Shown: in pieces, positions 54,401-62,360 of the stretch
Numbering within the stretch: the first letter of the stretch is position 1
Layout: every line of letters starts with the position of its first letter
From: Halobacillus litoralis
GTDB lineage: Bacteria > Bacillota > Bacilli > Bacillales > Halobacillaceae
Reading direction: 5' to 3'
Length of the DNA: 64,000 bases
NCBI RefSeq assembly: GCF_020524085.2
Contig: NZ_CP129016.1
Span: 1,172,001-1,236,000, forward strand
The notes under the pieces: generated by a model
Databases searched by the model: none
Seen by the model: only the letters and a program-made list of their open reading frames with translations
Told to the model about the DNA's origin: nothing
Position numbers and translations under genes: made by a program

Positions 54401-55504
54401 ATGTTGGAACATCGATTGGAACAATTTTCTCAATACTTAAAAGACACAAACGTTGATGCAGCGTTTATTAATTCAACAGAAAACTTTTTTTATCTGACTG
54501 GATTCCATACAGATCCACACGAAAGGCTGCTCGGATTGCTCGTCTTCCCAGAAGCGGCTCCGATTGCTGTACTGCCCGGTATGGAAAAAGGTCAAATCCG
54601 TGATGCTGGATGGACGAAGGAAGTGATTGGTTATGCCGATCACGAAAACCCATGGCAGTTGATGGCCGACAAGATGAAAGAAAACGGCATTGCCAACGTG
54701 AAAACGGTAGGGATAGAAAAACAAGTTCTTTCCTACGGGCGCAGTGAATCCTTTTTTGAGCTCTTTGAAGATGTGAAGGTTGAAGATATTGAAGGACAAT
54801 TGAACGACATGCGTGTCGTCAAAGATGATCATGAAATCAGCATTATGAAAGAAGCGGCGGAGCTTGCAGACTTCGGAGTGAGTGTCGGGGTTGAAGCACT
54901 TGAAGAGGGAATCACCGAAATGGAAGTTCTCGCTAAGATTGAATATGAATTGAAGAAAAAAGGCGTTGCGGAAATGTCCTTCTCTACGATGGTCCTGTTC
55001 GGTGAAAAATCAGGTCAGCCCCACGGAAATCCTGGTGACCGTCGTCTGAAGCCAGGAGACTTTGTTTTATTCGACCTTGGTGTTGTATGGAAAGGATACA
55101 CATCCGATATTACCCGTACCTTTGCTTATCGATCGGTGAATGAGGAGCAAAAGGCGATTTACAATAAAGTAAAGGAAGCCCTGGACGCTTCACTTGCCAT
55201 CAGTAAACCGGGAACACGAATTGGTGATCTTGACCAAGTCGCACGTGACATCATTTCAGATGCCGGTTACGGAGACAAGTTCCCGCACCGCATTGGTCAC
55301 GGTCTTGGAATCAACGTGCACGAATTCCCTTCCATGAGTCATTTGAATGAAGGCGTCTTAAAAGAAGGTATGACATACACGATTGAGCCTGGTATCTATG
55401 ATCCGGAAGTCGGCGGGGTGCGTTTGGAAGACGATGTACTCGTTACAGCAGACGGATATGTGACATTGACAAAAACACCGAAAGAACTGCGTATTATTGA
55501 ATAA
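54401..55504 (+). CDS. pepQ: M24-family Xaa-Pro dipeptidase
   Basis: This cytoplasmic metallopeptidase removes N-terminal residues before proline. The 367 residues comprise an N-terminal creatinase-like domain and a C-terminal pita-bread domain. All metal ligands are visible: Asp in LFDLGVVW, Asp in YTSDITRTF, His in GHGLGINVHEFP, Glu in TIEPGIY and Glu in VRLEDDV. It fits the PepQ/YpdF group in length. Start ATG 54401 has GAGGAG upstream. It is monocistronic with its own terminator. Confidence 0.92.
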   Translation: MLEHRLEQFSQYLKDTNVDAAFINSTENFFYLTGFHTDPHERLLGLLVFPEAAPIAVLPGMEKGQIRDAGWTKEVIGYADHENPWQLMADKMKENGIANVKTVGIEKQVLSYGRSESFFELFEDVKVEDIEGQLNDMRVVKDDHEISIMKEAAELADFGVSVGVEALEEGITEMEVLAKIEYELKKKGVAEMSFSTMVLFGEKSGQPHGNPGDRRLKPGDFVLFDLGVVWKGYTSDITRTFAYRSVNEEQKAIYNKVKEALDASLAISKPGTRIGDLDQVARDIISDAGYGDKFPHRIGHGLGINVHEFPSMSHLNEGVLKEGMTYTIEPGIYDPEVGGVRLEDDVLVTADGYVTLTKTPKELRIIE

Positions 55505-55507
55505 AAG

Positions 55508-55537
55508 AAAGGCCGCTCTTTTTTGGGCGGCCTTTTT
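55508..55537 (+). terminator. Terminator after pepQ
   Basis: The hairpin AAAGGCCGC-tcttttttg-GGCGGCCTTTTT follows the stop directly. Confidence 0.85.
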
Positions 55538-55617
55538 GTGTGCTTTGTGTTCTCTCTCCGCAATTCTCTATCCTGCTATACGCCTCTGGTCTTAGATGAA
55601 AATATGTCTGTGGCTCA

Positions 55618-55646
55618 TTACGACACGATTCTATTCTCGATATGAT
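55618..55646 (+). promoter_or_regulatory. Possible promoter of the lia operon
   Basis: TTACGA and TATGAT are separated by 17 bases, 32 bases before the first gene. The -35 box is weak, as expected for a promoter needing an activator such as LiaR. Confidence 0.4.
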
Positions 55647-55678
55647 AAAGACAAGAAATCAGCAAGGAGGGAAAAACG

Positions 55679-56026
55679 ATGAAGAAATTTTTACTATTCC
55701 TGGCTGGATTAGTCGCTCTTACTGTATTGCTCGCCAATTTAGGGCCGATGATCCTCCTAGGTGTAAGTGTCTGGCTGCTGTATGTCGTGTTCAAGCAGTT
55801 CATGAAAAGTGATTCTACGGCCGGAAAGATCGGCTGGGTCGTTCTTGGATTGATCATTCTCAGTGTAGCCGTCTCAAATATCTATGCAGTGATCGGTGTA
55901 GCAGCTGCTTTTGCACTTTATTGGGTCTATAAAAATTGGACAAGCAAAAGCGAAGAGGTACGTTCAACCAAGTCTGATGATCCTTTTACCAACTTTGAAC
56001 GTCAATGGGCAGAAATGAACAAATAA
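55679..56026 (+). CDS. LiaI-like small membrane protein
   Basis: The 115-residue protein has about four hydrophobic segments (FLLFLAGLVALTVLLANL, ILLGVSVWLLYVVF, GWVVLGLIILSVAV, AVIGVAAAFALYWVY). A soluble acidic C-terminus ends NFERQWAEMNK. It is first in an operon with liaH, liaF, liaS and liaR. By position it corresponds to LiaI, the membrane anchor that recruits LiaH to the membrane during cell-envelope stress. Sequence similarity to B. subtilis LiaI is only general. The start has AAGGAGG upstream. Confidence 0.78.
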   Translation: MKKFLLFLAGLVALTVLLANLGPMILLGVSVWLLYVVFKQFMKSDSTAGKIGWVVLGLIILSVAVSNIYAVIGVAAAFALYWVYKNWTSKSEEVRSTKSDDPFTNFERQWAEMNK

Positions 56027-56047
56027 ACTAAAGGAGAGATACACAGT

Positions 56048-56689
56048 ATGGCTAACTTATTTACGAGATTGAAAGATTCCATTACAGCAGACTTGCACGA
56101 GGCGTTGGACCAAAAAGAACAAAAGAATCCAATCGCCATGTTAAATCAGTATTTGCGAGAAAGTGAAAAAGAAACGGAGAAGGTAAGAAAGCTTGTGGAG
56201 CGACAGTACCGATTGAAAGATGAATTTTCCCGTGAGTTACAGAAAGCACAGGATATGGCGGACAAGCGCAGACGCCAGGCTGAAGTTGCTGAAAAAGCAG
56301 GGGAATCCACAATGTATGAATTCGCCGTCAAAGAGCAGGAAGAATATGAGGCAAGAGCTGACCGTCTTCAAGCATCAAGAAGGGACAGCATCGAACAGCT
56401 GGAGGCTCTTGAGCGCAAATATGAAGAAATGAAACACAAACTGAAGGATATGCATTTAAAACGGATGGACTTGATGGGGCGTGAAAACATTGCCCGTGCT
56501 CATCATCGCATGAATCGTGTAATGGAGGGCACAGCGGACAAGCCTTACTCCAGATTTTCAGAAATTGACCGCTACATTGAAGACCTCGAGTACAAAGTGA
56601 ACAGCGCCTATTATCATAGTACGTTTGACAGTAAGATGGCCCAACTGGAAAAAGAAATGGAGAAACGGGAAGAAGTACCCGCTAAATAG
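56048..56689 (+). CDS. liaH: PspA/IM30-family protein LiaH
   Basis: LiaH is a phage-shock-protein A homologue that forms large rings on the inner face of the membrane under envelope stress. The 213 residues are almost entirely coiled-coil helix, rich in Glu, Lys and Arg, starting NLFTRLKDSITADLHEALDQKE and containing NPIAMLNQYLRESEKE. Length and the N-terminal helix match PspA/LiaH. It starts 22 bases after the LiaI-like gene, with AAGGAGAG upstream. Confidence 0.9.
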   Translation: MANLFTRLKDSITADLHEALDQKEQKNPIAMLNQYLRESEKETEKVRKLVERQYRLKDEFSRELQKAQDMADKRRRQAEVAEKAGESTMYEFAVKEQEEYEARADRLQASRRDSIEQLEALERKYEEMKHKLKDMHLKRMDLMGRENIARAHHRMNRVMEGTADKPYSRFSEIDRYIEDLEYKVNSAYYHSTFDSKMAQLEKEMEKREEVPAK

Positions 56690-56707
56690 AAAACATGGTA
56701 TGATGAA

Positions 56708-56727
56708 GGCGCAGATTTCTGCGTCTT
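56708..56727 (+). other. Small hairpin between liaH and liaF
   Basis: GCGCAGA-tt-TCTGCGT with a short T stretch could partly terminate transcription, giving more liaIH than liaFSR message. Confidence 0.45.
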
Positions 56728-56756
56728 TATCGATTTAAGAGAGGAGGATGACCTTT

Positions 56757-57476
56757 ATGCTTAAAAAGCTTTCGACAGATACAATCAACACGATTTTAAT
56801 CATAGGGGTGATTCTCCTCGTTGTAGAAATTGTCTTTTTCAATGGGGGACTTGTATTTTCTGTCCTTTTCTCCGGGGTTCTTATCTATATCGGATGGAAG
56901 AACTACCGGCCTTTGTGGAGAAAAATCCTTTTTTGGATTGGTTTAATCAGTTTAATTTTTACAATCTTAAGTATGATTGCTGTAAGATTCCTCGTCATTG
57001 CATTGATTCTCATGTTCCTACGGGATTACTTCAAAACAAGGGAGAAGCCGGAACACATCCAGCCTGAGATCATTGATTATCATCAGGAGATCCCAGATCA
57101 GGAACCATTGTTAAAGCAGAAGTTCTTTGGTGATGACGCTACACCGAAAACTTCATATGAATGGATGGATATCAACATACAAGGTGGATTCGGGGATAGG
57201 ATTGTCGATTTGAGCCAGACGGTTCTCCCTCACGATGAGGCCGTCATTTCTATACGACAATGGATGGGTAACCTGACCGTTTATGTTCCTTATGAAGTAG
57301 AGGTAAGCATCCATCATAGTGCGCTCATTGGACGTGCTTCCATCTTTCAATATAAGAAGTCGAAAGTGCTCAACCAGGTCCTCTCCTATCAAACCGAAGG
57401 GTATCGCAAAGAAAAGCCACGCGTGAAGATCATTACGTCTATGGTTTCCGGAGAGCTTGAGGTGAAGCGTGTATGA
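56757..57476 (+). CDS. liaF: LiaF-like membrane inhibitor of the LiaRS system
   Basis: LiaF keeps the kinase LiaS inactive until the envelope is stressed. The 239 residues have an N-terminal membrane part with about four helices. The cytoplasmic C-terminal domain contains the conserved INIQGGFGDRIVDLSQTVLP and NLTVYVPYEVEVSIHHSALIG pattern of cell-wall-active antibiotic response proteins. ATG 56757 is chosen because GGAGG lies about nine bases upstream; ATG 56748 abuts it. Its end overlaps the liaS start by four bases. Confidence 0.88.
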   Translation: MLKKLSTDTINTILIIGVILLVVEIVFFNGGLVFSVLFSGVLIYIGWKNYRPLWRKILFWIGLISLIFTILSMIAVRFLVIALILMFLRDYFKTREKPEHIQPEIIDYHQEIPDQEPLLKQKFFGDDATPKTSYEWMDINIQGGFGDRIVDLSQTVLPHDEAVISIRQWMGNLTVYVPYEVEVSIHHSALIGRASIFQYKKSKVLNQVLSYQTEGYRKEKPRVKIITSMVSGELEVKRV

Positions 57477-58513
57477 ACGTATGGCATAGACAATTGTTGT
57501 CCGGCATCCTGACTTTTTTCGGGTTTACCATTCTTTTGATGACCATAACGTTCTATGCCTTTCCCTTTGGATCGTGGGGAGAGCTTATAGAAAGGGAAGT
57601 ATTTGATCTTCCTTATATTTTCTTTGTTTTGTTTATTTCTTTATCTTTTGGATTTGTAGTCGGCATCATCCAGGGATGGTTTTGGAGAAGACAGCTCTTC
57701 ACTATCGAGCATCGTGTGTCTGAATTGACCAAGGGAAATGAGCTCTCGGAAGAAGAGGTTGATTTGAAAGAGATGGAGCAGATTGACCTCGCGCTTAAAC
57801 AACTGGAAGAAAAAATGACAAAACAAACAGAGCTTGCTCAACGCATGGTTACTGAGAGAGCCGAAGAACGGGAGAAGAGTCTGCAGGAAGTGGTGGTTCA
57901 GGAAAGGAACCGGCTTGCGAGAGAATTGCATGATTCCGTCAGTCAGCAACTATTTGCAGCTTCCATGATGATGTCTGCCATTAATGAGACCGATTCAGAT
58001 GATTGGCAGGCAACGAAAAAACAAATGCAGATGGTCGAACGCATGATTCATCAGTCCCAGCTTGAAATGAGAGCGCTGCTGCTTCATTTAAGACCAGTAG
58101 CACTCAAAGATAAGTCCCTGGCTGAAGGGGCTGAAGAACTGCTTTATGAACTCACACAAAAAGTACCGATGGAAATTGAATGGTCCGTTGAACCGTTGAA
58201 TCTTGAAAAAGGCATTGAAGATCAGCTTTTCCGAATTCTTCAAGAATCAGTTTCAAATACATTAAGGCATGCGAAAGCTCATTCACTGAGCGTCATGCTG
58301 ATTGAACGAGATCATAACGTCATACTGCGTATCGTAGACGACGGGATAGGTTTTGATGTGGAAGAGGCGAAGACGAGTTCATATGGCCTGCAAAACATGC
58401 AGGAAAGAGCATTTGAACTTGGAGGGTCATTAAAGATTGTAAGCGTGAAGGAACAGGGCACCCGGTTAGAGGTGAAAGTTCCTCATCGGATAAAAGGAGG
58501 CGAGGAAGAATGA
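57473..58513 (+). CDS. liaS: Sensor histidine kinase LiaS
   Basis: LiaS is a NarL-type histidine kinase responding to cell-wall antibiotics. Two membrane helices lie near the N-terminus with a short extracellular loop. A coiled-coil linker follows, then the HisKA_3 box RLARELHDSVSQQLFA (phospho-His) and an HATPase domain with NTLRHAKAH and DDGIGFDVEEA. The size of 346 residues is normal. Both ends overlap their neighbours (liaF and liaR) by four bases, so translation is coupled. Confidence 0.92.
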   Translation: MNVWHRQLLSGILTFFGFTILLMTITFYAFPFGSWGELIEREVFDLPYIFFVLFISLSFGFVVGIIQGWFWRRQLFTIEHRVSELTKGNELSEEEVDLKEMEQIDLALKQLEEKMTKQTELAQRMVTERAEEREKSLQEVVVQERNRLARELHDSVSQQLFAASMMMSAINETDSDDWQATKKQMQMVERMIHQSQLEMRALLLHLRPVALKDKSLAEGAEELLYELTQKVPMEIEWSVEPLNLEKGIEDQLFRILQESVSNTLRHAKAHSLSVMLIERDHNVILRIVDDGIGFDVEEAKTSSYGLQNMQERAFELGGSLKIVSVKEQGTRLEVKVPHRIKGGEEE

Positions 58514-59142
58514 TTACCGTGTTATTTGCTGATGATCATGAAATGGTCCGCATCGGAGTATCGGCATACTTATCTGCACAACCAGATATCGAAGTTATTG
58601 CCGAAGCGGACGATGGAAAGGCAGCCGTGGACCTTGCATTGAAACATCGCCCTGATATCATCCTGATGGACTTGGTCATGGACGAGATGGATGGCATCGA
58701 AGCGACGGAGCGTATAACCGGACAATGGCCGGAAGCAAAAGTCATTATCGTCACGAGTTTTCTCGATGATGAAAAAGTGTACCCGGCACTCGAAGCAGGA
58801 GCGACAAGTTATATGCTCAAAACATCAAAAGCAGAAGAAATCGCCAAAGCCATTCGTTCTACATACGCAGGCCAGTCCATTTTAGAACCTGAAGTGACAG
58901 GTAAAATCATGACAAAAATGCGTACGCCAGATGGAGTAGAACTTCACGATCAACTCACAGCAAGAGAGAAAGAAGTTCTTCTCTTAATGGCTGAAGGGAA
59001 AAACAACTAGGAAATTTCACAGCAATTGTTCATCGCCTTGAAAACTGTAAAAGTACACGTGAGCAATATCCTCGGAAAACTCCAAGTCTCTGATCGTACC
59101 CAGGCTGTCATTTATGCCTTCAAACACGATTTAATCAAGTAA
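58510..59142 (+). pseudogene. liaR: Response regulator LiaR, in-frame TAG before the DNA-binding domain
   Basis: The receiver domain (1-120) is intact, with Asp54 in IILMDLVMDEMDG. The LuxR-type HTH begins LTAREKEVLLLMAEGKNN and is cut by TAG at 59008-59010. The same frame continues [20 protein letters not shown] and [20 protein letters not shown] to a stop at 59142, exactly the rest of LiaR. The stop stands where relatives usually carry Gln (CAG), so a single C-to-T change explains it. Without the HTH the protein could not bind DNA, so the lia operon could not be induced by this route. A sequence error must be excluded. Confidence 0.85.
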
Positions 59143-59174
59143 AACCTCGACCATGAAGCGGTCGAGGTTTTTTT
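59141..59174 (+). terminator. Terminator of the lia operon
   Basis: The hairpin AAAACCTCGACC-atgaagc-GGTCGAGGTTTTTTT starts at the reconstructed liaR stop. It confirms the original gene end. Confidence 0.9.
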
Positions 59175-59221
59175 GGATCTATAAATGACTCCACATTAAT
59201 TAAACGCTTGTTCAACAATAT

Positions 59222-59768
59222 GGCAGGTTTCTTAAAGACTCAATTTCGAGACTTTCCGGGGTTCGTTGCCCGGGTTGAGCGCTAGGGGTGGCTGGTAAGC
59301 TACTCGCTTTCCTGTGGGGGAGTGGCGAGCTTCCTCGGGCTACCGCCCTGCGGGATCTCGCCTGTCTCCTTCTCCCACGGGAGTCTCGCAGCTTCCCAAC
59401 CACCCCATTCCATGAATGTGAGAAACAAACCCCTTTACAGTGGGAATGTGCCTTCCACTATCCTGGTGTTATAAGCATAAAGCGCTCTACAACAAGCTTT
59501 TCGCATGCAGAATAGCGTCCTTAGGAGTTCATTACTGTCTAATTACCATGTGCATAAAAACAGTTTTTTTCATAAGTGGTTTCGAGATACTTATTTGGCA
59601 AAGGGGCGGAGGGGAATGGCGAGACTCCTGCGGGAAAAAAGTGCATGGTGAGACCCCACAGGACGCAGTCCGAGGAGGCTCACCGCGCTCCCGCGGAAAG
59701 CGAGCTATTCCCCGCAGCCCCACCCACTCAACAAAAGTCTCGAAACTGAGTCTTCAACAATCGGGGGC
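59222..59768. repeat. Long intergenic repeat, copy 5
   Basis: Full-length copy in the same orientation as copies 1 and 4. Left end AAGACTCAATTTCGAGAC, module A (minus, 59285-59406, apical stem GGGC/GCCC), spacer, module B (plus, 59603-59721, apical stem GGAC/GTCC), right end GTCTCGAAACTGAGTCTTC. Module B is nearly identical to that of copy 1. It lies between the convergent liaR gene and a small minus-strand gene. Confidence 0.85.
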
Positions 59769-59792
59769 ATTTATGGAGGAGTATCTTTGGGG

Positions 59793-59879
59793 TTATTGAT
59801 TTAATGTGACGAGTACGATGGCGGCGATGAGAATGAGATAGAAGATGAACAACTTCCAGTACACTCGTTTCAATTCCAT
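59793..59879 (-). CDS. Possible 28-residue single-helix membrane protein
   Basis: A short frame MELKRVYWKLFIFYLILIAA-IVLVTLNQ encodes one membrane helix with a basic N-terminus, as expected for a small inner-membrane protein. The ribosome binding site (GAAAGAAGGGG) lies unusually close to ATG 59879, which lowers confidence. No family is recognised. It faces repeat copy 5 at its 3' end. Confidence 0.4.
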   Translation of the reverse strand: MELKRVYWKLFIFYLILIAAIVLVTLNQ

Positions 59880-60052
59880 CCCCTTCTTTCTATAGAACAA
59901 TGGATTACCTTATATTTATGTGAAGACAACGTTAAGAATGACAAAGTTTTGTTGTTGAAAAGGGAAGCAGCTCCTATATCTGCTACACTTTCTTTACCAC
60001 CCATGCTTGTTTTCCAAGTCATTCGGGAATACCAAAGAAAGAGGTGATACCT

Positions 60053-60751
60053 GTGAAATGGAAGAATAATCTAGCTGATCAGCTGGTCTGGTCAGGGGAG
60101 ATTTCAAATCGTGATCGAAAAGAAAAAGTCGCCCAGCAAGTGAGCCGGTTTGTTAAGGATGGAGATGTCGTCGGCATCGGCTCAGGATCGACATCATTTC
60201 TTGCTCTCGAAAAGATTGCTAAAAGAGTGGCGGAGGAAAAGCTGGATATATTAGCTGTTCCTACTTCTAAGGAGGCAGAAATGAACTGCAGTTATTATGG
60301 ACTGACGACGACTTCTCTTCTCAATCACCGGCCGGATTGGGGATTTGATGGCGCGGACGAGGTAGATGGAGAACACCGTCTCATCAAAGGAAGAGGGGGC
60401 GCCCTTTTTGCAGAGAAGCTTGTAATGGCAAGCGCTGAAAAAACGTATATTTTAGTAGATGAAAGCAAGCATGTTGAAAAGCTTGGGGAGAAGTTTGCGG
60501 TTCCATTAGAAGTGGATCCACGAGCGGTTCATCTTGTAGAAACAGCCCTTCAGACTTTTACGTGTGATCACATTCAGCTGCGTATGGCGACAGCGAAGGA
60601 TGGTCCGGTTATGACCGAAGCCGGCAATGTGATTATCGACGTCAGGTTTGCTGATATACACGATACGCTGGAAAAAGAGTTGAGCGCGATCCCAGGTGTT
60701 ATAGAAACGGGGCTTTTCATTGGGTATTCCGTGGAAATTTTAACAGTATGA
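60053..60751 (+). CDS. rpiA: Ribose-5-phosphate isomerase A
   Basis: RpiA interconverts ribose-5-phosphate and ribulose-5-phosphate in the pentose phosphate pathway. Motifs are complete: GIGSGSTS, the catalytic acid region GFDGADEVDGEHRLIKGRGGA and the lysine in FAEKLVMASAEK. The length of 232 residues is usual. The start is taken as GTG 60053, with AAAGAGG eight bases upstream; the in-frame GTG at 60044 overlaps that site. B. subtilis uses RpiB (YwlF), so RpiA here is notable but common in related halophilic genera. Confidence 0.92.
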   Translation: MKWKNNLADQLVWSGEISNRDRKEKVAQQVSRFVKDGDVVGIGSGSTSFLALEKIAKRVAEEKLDILAVPTSKEAEMNCSYYGLTTTSLLNHRPDWGFDGADEVDGEHRLIKGRGGALFAEKLVMASAEKTYILVDESKHVEKLGEKFAVPLEVDPRAVHLVETALQTFTCDHIQLRMATAKDGPVMTEAGNVIIDVRFADIHDTLEKELSAIPGVIETGLFIGYSVEILTV

Positions 60752-60772
60752 CGCCCATTTTACTTATATTTA

Positions 60773-60801
60773 TTGGTACATCGTAATACTTTTTCTATAA
60801 T
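60773..60801 (+). promoter_or_regulatory. Promoter of the RQC-like gene
   Basis: TTGGTA and TATAAT are separated by 17 bases, 32 bases before the start codon. Confidence 0.65.
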
Positions 60802-60833
60802 AGTAGTAAATCCTTATTCAAAGGGGAATCATT

Positions 60834-62360
60834 ATGGGACTGCCAAACAGGATTGCTTACCAGGATCAACGATACCCGTATGTAGTACTTGCACCGATCG
60901 GAAAGAAGAACAAACAAATCCGGTCGATTGGACATAAATTTGAACGGGGGTTACTATCCAGGCTTAACGACGCAATCGTGGATCAAATCAACGACAAAGC
61001 TCTTGATGTTGCAAACATTCGCCCCTACCTAGGGTTGTCAGGGAAAGCTGTCCTACCGGTTTCTTTTGAAAAAGAAGAGACGATCCATCCACACTTGTTG
61101 CGCCCAGAATTGTTTTTATGGAGGTCCTTGTCGGAAGAACATGGACTACCTTTAAAAGAGGAGTTTTTATACAGTACAGATTTTACCCAGCTCTCCTCGG
61201 AACAACTTTATGAACACGTAGGGGAAGTGCTTGAGGACTATCTGTTTTTATCACATATAAGTGAATACGACCGCAAGGATTGGATTGATAAAATATCTGC
61301 TGCTTTTCACAATCACCCGATCGTACGATTGTTCCATGAGAAAAGGGATGTCATTGATGCAGTTGAAGTCATGAATCAATCTGCTCTCCTATCGGTTCTT
61401 AATTACCCGGAGGATGTGGCCTACTGGCGTCACAGAGTCAACATCGTTATGCGTCCTTTCCGCACTTTACCAGCAGATTGGTTGGAAGGAAGGGAAGGGA
61501 GTTGTCCGCATAATAAATCGCTCGCCTTTCTCTCAAAGGAGCGGTGCATCTGTTGCACTTGTGAAAGATGTGATTATACCCTTCTTTATTACATTGATGA
61601 AGACAGAGTTGCTCTTGAAGAAGAATTCGATGTGGAACGAGCGACGAAACGAGTCATTACCATTGAGAAACAATTCAATGAAATCGCTGTACAAAACCAG
61701 CGCCTCCTTGAACAACTGATTCAATTAAGGGGGTTGAAAAAACAGTTGACTGTCGCCAGAAAAACGCTCGATGAAAGTTTAGATGTTGTCAGACAGATTC
61801 AACGTTATCAGCGTAAAACAGAAGGTATGGAATCGCATCCACTCCTCTACATGTATGATAAATTAAACCGGAGTCGAATCCCTGAACGTATAACGGAATC
61901 TGAGCTGATATGGCTTTCCGGAATAGAGCTCGACGACGTAAGAATGTTGAAAGAACTCCGGGATTGGCAGAAGATTGTTCCGGAAAATGTATATCCGATG
62001 ACCAGCCACGTCTTAGAAGAGTTGAAAAATAAATTGAGTGAGGTTCGCTATGAAGAGAATGATGTAATCATTACCGTCAAAGGAAGATCGCTGACCTATG
62101 CAGAAACTCAACAAGTGCTGGACTTGATCTACTATTACGGAACCGATTACCCGGCCCATACCTTAGTACAAGTGCTTGCTGGAAAAGCAACCAACAAACT
62201 TAGGCAACTCCACCTGCATGAAACACGATGGTTTGGCATCCTTTCCAGTTGGCCTGAAAAACATATTCAAAAACTTTTCAACCAGCTTGAAAAACAAGGA
62301 TGGCTTATGAAACAACAAAAAGGCTATTCCATCAGCGACTACGCAGAAGAGGTCATGTAA
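60834..62360 (+). CDS. DNA-binding protein with RQC-like C-terminal domain and zinc-type cysteine cluster
   Basis: The 508-residue protein has no helicase motifs. Near residue 225 a cysteine/histidine cluster, CPHNK...ERCICCTCERC, looks like a zinc site. A long coiled-coil-like helix follows (about 260-330). The C-terminal 110 residues (TQQVLDLIYYYGTDYP...LVQVLAGKATNKLRQL...WFGIL...LFNQLEKQGWL) resemble the winged-helix RQC domain of RecQ helicases. This matches what I recall as the RQC-minor-1 type of Bacillaceae proteins, whose role is unknown; DNA binding is inferred. Start ATG 60834 has AAAGGGG upstream and a strong promoter. It is transcribed alone. Confidence 0.72.
   Translation: MGLPNRIAYQDQRYPYVVLAPIGKKNKQIRSIGHKFERGLLSRLNDAIVDQINDKALDVANIRPYLGLSGKAVLPVSFEKEETIHPHLLRPELFLWRSLSEEHGLPLKEEFLYSTDFTQLSSEQLYEHVGEVLEDYLFLSHISEYDRKDWIDKISAAFHNHPIVRLFHEKRDVIDAVEVMNQSALLSVLNYPEDVAYWRHRVNIVMRPFRTLPADWLEGREGSCPHNKSLAFLSKERCICCTCERCDYTLLYYIDEDRVALEEEFDVERATKRVITIEKQFNEIAVQNQRLLEQLIQLRGLKKQLTVARKTLDESLDVVRQIQRYQRKTEGMESHPLLYMYDKLNRSRIPERITESELIWLSGIELDDVRMLKELRDWQKIVPENVYPMTSHVLEELKNKLSEVRYEENDVIITVKGRSLTYAETQQVLDLIYYYGTDYPAHTLVQVLAGKATNKLRQLHLHETRWFGILSSWPEKHIQKLFNQLEKQGWLMKQQKGYSISDYAEEVM

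Noticed and set aside
59212..59799. Open frames over repeat copy 5
   Set aside because: Same reason as for the other repeat copies; equivalent frames are not conserved between copies.
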